Origin: Planctomycetota bacterium
Lineage (GTDB): Bacteria; Planctomycetota; UBA8108; UBA1146
Direction: 5' to 3'
NCBI GenBank assembly: GCA_012960845.1
Contig: DUAN01000016.1
Span: 1 to 48,114 of the forward strand
Length of the DNA: 48,114 nucleotides
In this document: one piece after another, positions 26,089-34,480 of the stretch
Layout: every line of letters begins with the position of its first letter
How positions within the stretch are numbered: position 1 is the first letter of the stretch
The notes under the pieces: generated by a model
Database searches by the model: none
What the model was told of the DNA's origin: nothing
The model's input: only the letters and a program-made list of their open reading frames with translations
Position numbers and translations under genes: made by a program

Positions 26089-27319
26089 TTCAAGTATTCA
26101 CGTTGCATACCTCTTGAAGATGTTTCCTCGGCTTTCGGAAACTTTCATCCTCAATGAAGTCCTCGAACTGGAACACCAAGGTGTCAAGGTGGATGTGTTC
26201 AGTTTGATGGCTCCCGGGGACGGTCGCTTTCATGGAAATCTGAGCCAACTCAAACTGGCTGTTCGATGTATCCCACGAGAAAAGCCTGAATCTCTCTGGT
26301 CAAAGATCTGGAATCTCGAGCCGGGCCTGGTTCCGCCACTGGAGCAATGGGAAACGGCCGTCGAGTTCATCCGTAGGAACCGTTTCCCCAGGGATCTAGA
26401 CATGCTCCTCAGAGCTTTGCTGATCGGCGCGCAGGCCAAGTCTCTGGGAGTGCAGCACTTCCACGCTCATTTTGCGACAATCTCGACCCGCATGGCTGCG
26501 CTCGTGAACTTGCTCTACAAGATTCCATTTTCGTTCACTTGCCACGCCAAGGATATCTTCAGAGAAACCGTGGACCGGCGCCTGTTCAAGGAATTGGTCG
26601 ACCTCTCGACCTTTGCCATCACCGTGAGCGACTTCAACCGCAACTACATCATCGAGAAGACTCCCGATGTCGACCCTGACAAGATCATTCGTCTCTACAA
26701 CGGCATCAATCTCGACTTCTTCGAGCCCTCGATCCGAGAACCAGAAACCGATCCGATCCACATGATCAGTGTCGGCAGATTGGTTCCCAAGAAAGGATTC
26801 GACCACCTGCTCCAGGCGCTTTCTATCCTTCAAAACAAGGGGGTCAAATTCAAAGCCACCATCGTTGGAGATGGTGAAGAAGAAGCGAAGCTGCAGGAGT
26901 TGAGCCACCGGTTGCAACTGGATCAATGCGTCCATTTCACCGGGGGGCTCTCCATCGAAGAGGTGAGGAAGCGTTGTGCCGAATCATCCATGATGGTCCT
27001 GGCGTGCGTGCCGGATGATGACGGAAACATGGATGCACTTCCCACCGTACTCCTGGAAGCGCTGGGGCTCGACCTACCGATCGTGACCACGACCCTCACT
27101 GGCTGTCCAGAGATCGTCGGGGAGGATGCTGGATTGCTGGTCGAACCCGCCAATCCACAAGCACTCGCGGACGCCATCGAGCGGATCACCCTGAAGATCA
27201 AAAATGGTGAACTGGTCAAAGGAACGGCTAGAAATCGAGCACAGCGGTTGTTCGATCTCTCCACCAATGTTGCAACACTTCGGGGTCACTTCGAGCTTAG
27301 TATTTCAAAGAACTGCTAG
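26060..27319 (+). CDS. GT4-family glycosyltransferase
   Basis: A GT-B fold sugar transferase of 419 residues. The N-terminal acceptor domain begins HVAYLLKMFPRLSETFILNE, a signature of WcaL/AmsK-like enzymes of exopolysaccharide synthesis. The C-terminal Glycos_transf_1 domain shows SVGRLVPKKGFDHLLQA, IVGDGEEEAKL and the donor-binding E-x7-E region in LPTVLLEALGLDLPIVTT. It overlaps the preceding gene by 29 bp, with AAAGG upstream of ATG 26060, and is followed nine bases later by another GT4 gene. Likely a retaining enzyme adding a sugar to a lipid-linked or glycolipid acceptor (family knowledge plus context); the sugar is unknown. Confidence 0.92.
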   Translation: MTNQISSEPDSSIHVAYLLKMFPRLSETFILNEVLELEHQGVKVDVFSLMAPGDGRFHGNLSQLKLAVRCIPREKPESLWSKIWNLEPGLVPPLEQWETAVEFIRRNRFPRDLDMLLRALLIGAQAKSLGVQHFHAHFATISTRMAALVNLLYKIPFSFTCHAKDIFRETVDRRLFKELVDLSTFAITVSDFNRNYIIEKTPDVDPDKIIRLYNGINLDFFEPSIREPETDPIHMISVGRLVPKKGFDHLLQALSILQNKGVKFKATIVGDGEEEAKLQELSHRLQLDQCVHFTGGLSIEEVRKRCAESSMMVLACVPDDDGNMDALPTVLLEALGLDLPIVTTTLTGCPEIVGEDAGLLVEPANPQALADAIERITLKIKNGELVKGTARNRAQRLFDLSTNVATLRGHFELSISKNC

Positions 27320-27328
27320 GCCAATCGA

Positions 27329-28480
27329 ATGAAACGCTTTTCCTACATCTGTGCTGACCCGGGGATTCCCCTTCCAGGAAGGAAGGGCGCATCGGTTCAT
27401 GTCGCTTCTCTCTGCCGGGCGTTTTATCGCCATGGCTTGACCGGGGATATTCACACGGTTCGAGGAGAATGTGCTGACCTCGACGGCATTCCCATCCGAC
27501 CCATCTCCGTTCTTCCACGGAGAAAGCACAAATCCCTGGAAGATCGCGAGAATCGACTGTTCCTGTCACGGGTCGAATCGGTCATTGAAAAACCAGACTT
27601 CATCTACGAGCGTTACAGCTTGTGGCATCCAGGAGGTGTCTACCTGGCTCGAAAGCTCGACGTCCCCTTCATCCTGGAAGTCAACAGCCCACTCCCCCTG
27701 GAAACCAAGCGATTCAGACAACTGGCGAACGAACCTCTGGCCGATGGGATCTCCCGATTGCTCCTGAGAGAAGCGGATCTCATCGTCTGCGTATCGGAAG
27801 AAATCGCCAATTGGGTCGTCTCCGAAAGACTGCATTCAGCAGGTGTCTTGGTGGTTCCCAACGGTGTCGACGAATTACTGTTCCATCCGGAAGTAGAAGA
27901 TCGACCGGCCACTCTTCCCGGCCCAGAAACCAAGTTGATCGGATTCACCAGCACCTTTCGGCCCTGGCATGGAACCGAACAACTGCTGGATTCTTTTCAG
28001 TACTTGGTCAAGGAATTGAACTCGTCGGCTCACCTGGTTTGCATCGGTGACGGCCCAGAACGTCTCAATTTCCTCGACCAAGCAAATCAAGCAGGACTGG
28101 CGGACCGGATCCATGCACCGGGTAAGTTACATCATCTCGATGTGAATAACTGGCTCGCGAGTTGTGACGTGGCGGTTGCTCCCTATCCAGATCTGGACGA
28201 ATTCTGGTTCTCCCCGCTGAAGATTTTCGAATACTTCTGTTGTGGATTGCCAGTGGTGGCTACTGCAGTGGGACAGATCCACGACCTTCTGGCTGAAGAT
28301 CGCGGCGCTCTGATTCCCATCGGCGACAGCAAGCAGATGGCGACCAGCATCCATCACTTCCTCGAGAATCCAGAGCATGCTCAAGATGTGGGCCAACGGG
28401 CAAGACAATGGGTTCTGAATAATGCCACCTGGAAGATCAGGGCCGCCGAGATTCTTGAGCAAATAAAGGCACTGCCGTGA
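27329..28480 (+). CDS. GT4-family glycosyltransferase
   Basis: A 383-residue GT-B transferase. The N-terminal domain starts YICADPGIPLPGRKGASVHV, the glycine-rich entry loop of many GT4 enzymes. A middle segment has IYERYSLWHPGGVYLARKL and VVPNGVDELLF. The donor-binding C-terminal part has GFTSTFRPWHGTEQLL, CIGDGPER and FSPLKIFEYFCCGLPVVAT, which contains the expected glutamate. The gene starts nine bases after the previous stop, and its own stop overlaps the GTG of the ABC transporter (GTGA). It is the third glycosyltransferase in a row, suggesting a short oligosaccharide of at least three linkages (inference). Confidence 0.92.
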   Translation: MKRFSYICADPGIPLPGRKGASVHVASLCRAFYRHGLTGDIHTVRGECADLDGIPIRPISVLPRRKHKSLEDRENRLFLSRVESVIEKPDFIYERYSLWHPGGVYLARKLDVPFILEVNSPLPLETKRFRQLANEPLADGISRLLLREADLIVCVSEEIANWVVSERLHSAGVLVVPNGVDELLFHPEVEDRPATLPGPETKLIGFTSTFRPWHGTEQLLDSFQYLVKELNSSAHLVCIGDGPERLNFLDQANQAGLADRIHAPGKLHHLDVNNWLASCDVAVAPYPDLDEFWFSPLKIFEYFCCGLPVVATAVGQIHDLLAEDRGALIPIGDSKQMATSIHHFLENPEHAQDVGQRARQWVLNNATWKIRAAEILEQIKALP

Positions 28481-30270
28481 AACCTGAAACAGCACTGAAG
28501 AAAGGTTTCAATGACTGGAGGACCATCACCGGCAAGCACGGTGACCTGATCCGTGACCAGTCCTCGCTGCTGGCTCTCTCCGGAGGCTCTTTGCTCATCG
28601 AGATCTTGTTTGGTCTGATTGCTCCGTGGCCCGTTCGTTATGTGTTCGATGGCATACTGATGCCGCAAACTGGAACAACCTTGATGTTCATACCTGAGGG
28701 TTGGCCCCAACAAGCACCCTTGTCATTCCTCGGGGTCGTCAGTTCCGCAGTGCTCGTGATTGCCATCGGGCAGGGAATTTTCGGCTACTTCAGAACCGTC
28801 ACCAGTGCCATGGCTGGCCAACGTATGGTGATGAAACTGAGAAAACGATTCTATTCTCAACTACTTCATCTTTCGTTGAGATTTCATAGAGATCAAAAAC
28901 TGGGAGATCTTCTGGTCAGGATTACCGGCGATGTTCCGATGCTGCGCGATGTCCTCTCCACCGAGTTGGTCGACATCTCTGGCAGGGTGGTCCAGGCCAC
29001 CGCAACCTTGACCATGATGTTTCTGATCGACCCTGAGTTGGCTGCGATATCCCTTCTGGTACTGATCGCAGTCACTTCTCTTTCTCGATTCTTCAGCCGT
29101 AAGATCACAAAGGTGGCCAAAAAACAACGGGAGTTCGAGGGCGAAATCGCCTTCACCACAGGAGAAGGTCTGACATCCCTGCAACTGGTCAAATCTCTCG
29201 GCAGAGAACACGAGATGACCCGACGCTTCGCCCGGAAGAATCGCTCCTCCCTGCGCCAGGGTGTACGCGGTACTCGGCTACAGGCGTCCCTGTCTCGCTG
29301 GACTGAATTGATCTTTGCCGGGGGGCTCTCCGTGGTGTTACTTGCCGGAGCGTGGCGTGTCCATCAAGACTCAGGAATGACACCGGGTATCCTGCTGGTG
29401 TTCATCTCCTATGTCCGATCGTTCCAGAAGCCACTTCGGAAAGTAACTAGACTGGCAGCCAAGATCGGCAAGGCGGCGGCCTGCGCCGAGAGAATCGCAG
29501 CTGTGCTCGAACTGGAACCTGAAGAGAAGGATGCACCCGATTCGGTTCCCGCCCCCCCGCTCATGGGGAAAATCGAGTTCCAGGAGTTGCACTTTGATTA
29601 CCAGAAGAGTTCCACCGCAGAAGAATCGGTTCCCCCTGCGCTCAAAGGGATACAACTCACCATCGAAGCGGGTCAGCACCTCGTCATCATCGGGCCTAAC
29701 GGTGCCGGCAAGAGTACCCTCTGCAACATGCTCCTGAGATTGTACGAACCCGATAGAGGTCAAATCCTCATCGACGATCAACCCATCCGAAAATGGACGA
29801 TTCGCAGTCTCCGGGATCAGATATCGGTGGTCCTGCAGGACAGTTTGATCCTATCGGGATCGGTGAGAGATAATCTGCTCTTTCATTGCCCCGAAGCATC
29901 CGATGATCAGATCATCGCTGCACTCTCCAGGACTGGTTGCCAGTTCCTACTCGACCATCCAGAGCAACTCGATCGGGAGTTGGCTGAAGGGGGTAGCGAT
30001 CTCTCCGGTGGAGAGAAAAGAAGGCTATCGCTCGCCTGTGCGTTGCTACGCGACACACCGATCGTCATTCTGGATGAACCGACCACCGGAATAGACCCGG
30101 AGACCACCGTCGAACTGAGAGCACTTCTGCCTCGATTCCTTCAGGGGAAAACCCTGATCCTGATCACACACGATCAAGAGCTGGCAGTTTCATTCGATCG
30201 CTGCATCCGCCTCGAGGCAGGACATTTCTCCGAGGAAACCCATCAAAGTAGAGATGGAGGAGAGAGATGA
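28477..30270 (+). CDS. ABC exporter half-transporter (MsbA-like, fused permease and ATPase)
   Basis: A 597-residue inner-membrane exporter subunit expected to work as a homodimer. The N-terminal ABC_membrane domain (about 25-330) has several hydrophobic segments. The ATPase domain has Walker A GPNGAGKST (K412), signature LSGGE (from L509), Walker B IVILDEP (D533, E534) and switch H565 (ITHDQE). Start GTG 28477 overlaps the preceding stop by four bases, with AAAGG upstream. The family moves lipid-linked sugars, glycolipids or peptides; three glycosyltransferases upstream and an outer-membrane barrel downstream argue for a glycoconjugate substrate (inference). Confidence 0.93.
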   Translation: MKPETALKKGFNDWRTITGKHGDLIRDQSSLLALSGGSLLIEILFGLIAPWPVRYVFDGILMPQTGTTLMFIPEGWPQQAPLSFLGVVSSAVLVIAIGQGIFGYFRTVTSAMAGQRMVMKLRKRFYSQLLHLSLRFHRDQKLGDLLVRITGDVPMLRDVLSTELVDISGRVVQATATLTMMFLIDPELAAISLLVLIAVTSLSRFFSRKITKVAKKQREFEGEIAFTTGEGLTSLQLVKSLGREHEMTRRFARKNRSSLRQGVRGTRLQASLSRWTELIFAGGLSVVLLAGAWRVHQDSGMTPGILLVFISYVRSFQKPLRKVTRLAAKIGKAAACAERIAAVLELEPEEKDAPDSVPAPPLMGKIEFQELHFDYQKSSTAEESVPPALKGIQLTIEAGQHLVIIGPNGAGKSTLCNMLLRLYEPDRGQILIDDQPIRKWTIRSLRDQISVVLQDSLILSGSVRDNLLFHCPEASDDQIIAALSRTGCQFLLDHPEQLDRELAEGGSDLSGGEKRRLSLACALLRDTPIVILDEPTTGIDPETTVELRALLPRFLQGKTLILITHDQELAVSFDRCIRLEAGHFSEETHQSRDGGER

Positions 30271-31589
30271 ACCACTTCCCTCTGCCCCCCGATGCTCCCG
30301 CTGGATTTTCAGAACTGATCTCCGGAGATCTCTGGCATCGTCTCGCGGATGCTGGGCTGGTCTTTCCGCTAGAGAATCCTCGCCTGTCGATTCGGTACCT
30401 TCGCTTGAAGCCTAACGCTTGCAGGGTCTTTCTGATCGGAGAGCAGCGTGAGAAGGCCGATATGCCTCCCCAGGGTATGTTGCTGCAGATCTATGATGAT
30501 AAAGACCGGGCCCAATCGGTCTTCAACAAGGAAAAGACACGTAGGCCGCTCCCCTCCCCCGATGGTTGGATGACCTTCCTCGATAAAGCTACCGGAGTCG
30601 TCGGACTCCCTTTCCCCAACGACCCAGAGATTCCCGAGTTGAGACGTATCTATGAACCGGATCGATTTCGGCGGCTCGCACTCGACCTGGTCAAGGGATT
30701 GACTCCTGATCAGTGGCGACTTCAGCGCAGTTTGACCAAATTCCACCTCCTCGCCTACAAGCCGGGCCGCAGAGCTGTAATTCGAGCAAAGTTGAAGTTC
30801 CGCCACCTCATCGAGGACCAGAAAATCCGGGTAAGACTTCACCTCAAGGTCGAAAAGAAGAGCACAGCACACAGATCCATCCAACAAGCGATGCAGATTT
30901 CCGAGGCCACCGCACAGTGTGAACGATTCAAGACACCTTCCTTCCTCGGCTCCGCTTCCAATGGGTGCCTCTTCGCTCATGAATGGAACGGAGGTGATCC
31001 TGTCGATCTTACGAGCAGTACTCTCTCTACCCAGCTCGAGAGCCTTGGATCCGCCATCGCGGAGTTCCACTCGATTCCCATCGAATTACCTTCCCATGTT
31101 CCTCCACAGTTGATCAGCGAAGAGGTCGTCGTCATTGCCAATGACCTGCAACGGATACTCCCGAACTGTTCCAAACAGATCCAGGAGATCAGTCAAGAGT
31201 TGATCCGACAGATTCCAAACCTCTGCGTCCTGCCATCCAGCCTGCTTCACGGCGATCTGCATCTGGATCAGTTCCTGATCGAAGGGAGCCAACCGGTGTT
31301 GCTAGATTTTGACCGGGCCGGTCGAGGATACGCCAGCCTGGACATCGGATCGATGCTCGAGGACTTGCGCCTGAGAGAAGTCACTTCAGAACAAGCCAGT
31401 TCTTTCCTCGATAGTTACCGATCCGAATGCTCAATTGAAATGACGCCCAAAGTCTTGAGAGTCGGTAGAGCCCTGGCGATTCTCCGACGCGCTTCCGAAC
31501 CGCTACGAAACCTGGACCCTTCCTGGCAAGAGAAGCTCAACTCGTCGCTGGAAGAATGCCGCGAGTGCCTGACGGGAGAGGAACTATGA
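30267..31589 (+). CDS. Aminoglycoside-phosphotransferase-like (APH/choline-kinase fold) kinase
   Basis: A 440-residue cytoplasmic kinase-like protein. The catalytic HGDLHLDQF motif is at H328-G-D330 and the metal-binding DFD at 347-349, both intact, in the LLHGDLH...VLLDFD arrangement of APH enzymes. The upstream YKPGRRAVIRAKLKF segment resembles the nucleotide-pocket strands. ATG 30267 overlaps the transporter stop (ATGA) and follows GGAGGAGAG. The substrate is unlikely to be a drug; within this operon a sugar, lipid head group or polyol is more plausible (inference). A second, shorter APH-like gene follows with another four-base overlap. Confidence 0.85.
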   Translation: MNHFPLPPDAPAGFSELISGDLWHRLADAGLVFPLENPRLSIRYLRLKPNACRVFLIGEQREKADMPPQGMLLQIYDDKDRAQSVFNKEKTRRPLPSPDGWMTFLDKATGVVGLPFPNDPEIPELRRIYEPDRFRRLALDLVKGLTPDQWRLQRSLTKFHLLAYKPGRRAVIRAKLKFRHLIEDQKIRVRLHLKVEKKSTAHRSIQQAMQISEATAQCERFKTPSFLGSASNGCLFAHEWNGGDPVDLTSSTLSTQLESLGSAIAEFHSIPIELPSHVPPQLISEEVVVIANDLQRILPNCSKQIQEISQELIRQIPNLCVLPSSLLHGDLHLDQFLIEGSQPVLLDFDRAGRGYASLDIGSMLEDLRLREVTSEQASSFLDSYRSECSIEMTPKVLRVGRALAILRRASEPLRNLDPSWQEKLNSSLEECRECLTGEEL

Positions 31590-32674
31590 AGTGGACGAAT
31601 AAACTGATCGGTCCAATCTCCAGCGCCCTCGGCGAACAAGAAAACTGGCTGAGAGTGGAAGAAGCCAGATCGGGAGGCTGGTACTGCCTGGCCGGGAAAA
31701 AATCGCATCCTGCCGTCAACTGGCATCACCTGGATGAAGAAGGGTCATTGCAGAAGTTGAATGCAATGCAAGACAAGAGGCTGCCCGCGATGGCGGTTTC
31801 CTGCGCAGACTGGATTTCAGCGGGGTACACGATTCAGTTACTCGCCTGGCGAGTAGGCAGCCGAGCCATCTTCAAACTCATCCACAATAATGTCACTTCG
31901 TATGCAAAGATCTTCCGCAAGGATCGGCAAACCATCGAACGATGGGAACATCTGGCCACTCAATCGCCATTCATTGCTCTACAGATTCCAACCATCCTGG
32001 ACTGGAATCCGGCAGCAAAGGTCCTCATCACCTCCGCACAGCCTGGATTCAGTCTTCACGAGCAATGGGCCAACGGAAACTGGAACCCCGGACATCTGGA
32101 TTTCCTTCAGGTTGTCCTCGCATGGATTGCCAATTCAAAGTCCTCCGAGAGCCTGCCCGAGCACTCGGCGGAGGACGAGGTCTCCATCCTTCAGACTCGC
32201 AGTGAGGTATTCCACAGAATCCTCGAGACCCCACACCCGGCTGCGATAGACCTCGTGGGGAAAACCATCGATGGTCTTCGAGATCTTGAGGATGTGGAAC
32301 GCTCCCTCTCTCATCGTGATCTTCACGACAAGCAACTACTCACATCCGTCAGCGCCAACTCTCTCATCGATCTCGATCTCCTCGCCCGAGCCCACCCCGC
32401 GCTGGATCCCGGGAACATCATCGCTCACTGCCGACTACGAGCATTGCAGGGGATGCCGATCCCATGGCAACAGATTGCCACGACACTCGCTTCCGACGCC
32501 CGGAAACGAGGCGTGTCTGGAAATCATCTGAGAGGTTGGACTGCAGCCACGCTGTGCAGATTGGCCCTGATCTACAGCAGAAGAAACCGCTTTGATGGTT
32601 TCATTCGCACTCTTCTCGGTAGCCTTCGCGACCTTCTGGAAGACCGCGGAGAATGGAAAGGGTTACTCGAATGA
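31586..32674 (+). CDS. Second APH-like kinase
   Basis: A 362-residue protein. ATG 31586 overlaps the previous stop (ATGA) and follows GAGAGGA by five bases; an upstream frame start at 31556 is rejected. It has SHRDLHDKQLL (H243, D245) and LIDLDLLARAHPALDPGNI (D262, D264), the APH catalytic and metal motifs in the HRDLH variant. The pattern LLAWRVGSRAIFKLI...YAKIFRKDRQ parallels YKPGRR... in the preceding kinase, so the two probably share ancestry. Tandem, divergent kinases in an export operon are unusual; they may phosphorylate two different positions or substrates (inference). Confidence 0.75.
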   Translation: MKWTNKLIGPISSALGEQENWLRVEEARSGGWYCLAGKKSHPAVNWHHLDEEGSLQKLNAMQDKRLPAMAVSCADWISAGYTIQLLAWRVGSRAIFKLIHNNVTSYAKIFRKDRQTIERWEHLATQSPFIALQIPTILDWNPAAKVLITSAQPGFSLHEQWANGNWNPGHLDFLQVVLAWIANSKSSESLPEHSAEDEVSILQTRSEVFHRILETPHPAAIDLVGKTIDGLRDLEDVERSLSHRDLHDKQLLTSVSANSLIDLDLLARAHPALDPGNIIAHCRLRALQGMPIPWQQIATTLASDARKRGVSGNHLRGWTAATLCRLALIYSRRNRFDGFIRTLLGSLRDLLEDRGEWKGLLE

Positions 32675-34479
32675 TCACAAAACTCTCGGTTTTTCTGGTC
32701 TTCGTCCTGTTCGCAACGAACGGACTCTCACAGGAATCTGGAGCCGGCAATTTCCCGGTAGGCACTCGAGTAGAGATTGATGGCCGGTGGGATGGTCAAT
32801 ACCTGGAAGCGGTGAAATTGGTCCAGGAAGAGGCTGATGATCTTCTCGAGATCAAGGGGTTCATCGATTCGATCCAGGTGGAAGATGGGACCTTTTCCGT
32901 CGGTCCCTACACGATCCTGATCGATGAAATAACTGACTTTGACGATTCCGTTGAAGACTCCAATTCCTATCAACTGGAGGACCTCCAGCAAGGCTGGCGC
33001 GTCGAGATTGAAGGGGAGTTTTCGGCTCCTTTGAAGTTCCGGGCGATCGAGGTCGAGGTGCACACCTCTCCGGAAGCGAAGAAGGCAGGCCTTCTCGAAC
33101 TGGAGGGGTATGTCGAGGCTGAGGAGAGAGATGCGGATGGGGTCGCTGTGCTGGTGATCCATGGAATCCGCTGCCGGATCGGCCCCACCACCGAGATCCC
33201 CGGTGGCATCTTCAGGAAATCAGCCCAGCGGAGGATCCAGTGGGATGATGAACGTCCCACCGGCTCGATCCAGTGGCTCGATGGACGTCTCACCCTCGGT
33301 GGACGGATCAAGTACACGCTGGAGACCAGAACCGATCACGATCTGGATGAACTGGAACTCGGAGACCGCACCGACCACAAATGGAGTGGCAGTGTCGAAG
33401 CGACCTGGAACCAGGATCGGCAGAGTTTTCTTTTTGCCAAGGGCCGCTGGAAATCGACCGACATCATCGAAGAAGACGGGCTCGATGTGGCGCCAGACCA
33501 GGATTTCGCCATCGAAGAAGCGTACTTCTTTCGTCAGGATATTTATCTGGGGCAACCGATCTCTGTTCAGGTGGGAAGATTGGATTTTGACGAGGGCAAG
33601 GAGTGGTTTTACGACACCTCTCTCGATGGCATCCGCTTCGAATGGGAGGAAGGCCCTTACTCCATCGAGGCATCATGGACGACGCTGCTCGGCTCTCCTC
33701 CTACCGAGGTAGTCGATCGTCAGAATCGGATGCTGGTCGGAACCTGGCGCCCTGAAAGCCGCACCCATGCTTCCCTCTACATCATCGACATCGTCCAGGA
33801 TCGAGAAGGGCTCGACTATAACGATCCCTTGGCCATCCTCAACGAGTCCCCCTTCTTCATCGGACTACAGTCACAAGGTCGCAAGATGGGGGGCGACCTT
33901 CGCTGGTGGGTCGACGCCGCCTATGTCGACGGCATCAGTGGGTATGACAAGTTGTCCGCTTTCGGCATCGATGCTTCGGTCGCTTTCCAGTTCGATGAGC
34001 TACCGATGGAGCCTTACCTGTACGGAGGATGGGCGTGGGGATCAGGAGACGATGATCCCAACGATGGCACCGATCAGAACTTTCGCCAGACCGGATACCA
34101 GGACAACAACCTGAGATACTTTGGAGTCGCCTCCTATCGCTATCTCGGAGTCCTGATGAGGCCTGAACTGTCCAATCTCTCTGTCTTGACTATCGGGGCA
34201 GGACTGCTTCACGCTACGAACTCCTCGGTGGATCTGATCTATCACAGTTATAATCAGGTTGAGGCATCCACCGAAATCCGCAGTTCAAGACTTCGGATGC
34301 GACCGGATGGCCTTCATCGGCAACTGGGGAGTGAAGTGGATCTGGTCCTCGGATTCGCCGAACTGTGGGAGGACTACGATCTTGATTTTGAGGTCGGGTA
34401 CTTCATGCCTGGATCCGCATTTGGAGCCTCAGCAGATCCTGCTTGGTTCACATCATTACAACTGGAGTACAACTTCTGA
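32671..34479 (+). CDS. AlgE-like outer-membrane beta-barrel with DUF5666-like N-terminal domains
   Basis: A predicted outer-membrane export pore of 602 residues. ATG 32671 overlaps the previous stop (ATGA) and starts a clean signal peptide (TKLSVFLVFVLFATNGLSQE). Residues about 30-180 contain OB-like, DUF5666-type beta domains (VGTRVEIDGRWDGQYLEAVK). From about 205 to the end, amphipathic strands with aromatic ends resemble the alginate-export (AlgE) barrel, for example LTLGGRIKYTLETRTDHD and LGQPISVQVGRLDFDEG. The last residue is phenylalanine (SLQLEYNF), the usual BAM-recognition end. Its place after glycosyltransferases and an ABC exporter suggests it passes the finished product, or a polysaccharide, across the outer membrane (inference). 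Confidence 0.85.
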   Translation: MITKLSVFLVFVLFATNGLSQESGAGNFPVGTRVEIDGRWDGQYLEAVKLVQEEADDLLEIKGFIDSIQVEDGTFSVGPYTILIDEITDFDDSVEDSNSYQLEDLQQGWRVEIEGEFSAPLKFRAIEVEVHTSPEAKKAGLLELEGYVEAEERDADGVAVLVIHGIRCRIGPTTEIPGGIFRKSAQRRIQWDDERPTGSIQWLDGRLTLGGRIKYTLETRTDHDLDELELGDRTDHKWSGSVEATWNQDRQSFLFAKGRWKSTDIIEEDGLDVAPDQDFAIEEAYFFRQDIYLGQPISVQVGRLDFDEGKEWFYDTSLDGIRFEWEEGPYSIEASWTTLLGSPPTEVVDRQNRMLVGTWRPESRTHASLYIIDIVQDREGLDYNDPLAILNESPFFIGLQSQGRKMGGDLRWWVDAAYVDGISGYDKLSAFGIDASVAFQFDELPMEPYLYGGWAWGSGDDDPNDGTDQNFRQTGYQDNNLRYFGVASYRYLGVLMRPELSNLSVLTIGAGLLHATNSSVDLIYHSYNQVEASTEIRSSRLRMRPDGLHRQLGSEVDLVLGFAELWEDYDLDFEVGYFMPGSAFGASADPAWFTSLQLEYNF

Positions 34480-34480
34480 A

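Noticed and set aside
30267-32674. Aminoglycoside resistance genes
   Set aside because: Only the general APH fold motifs are present; the context is glycan export and there is no resistance-gene neighbourhood or mobile element.
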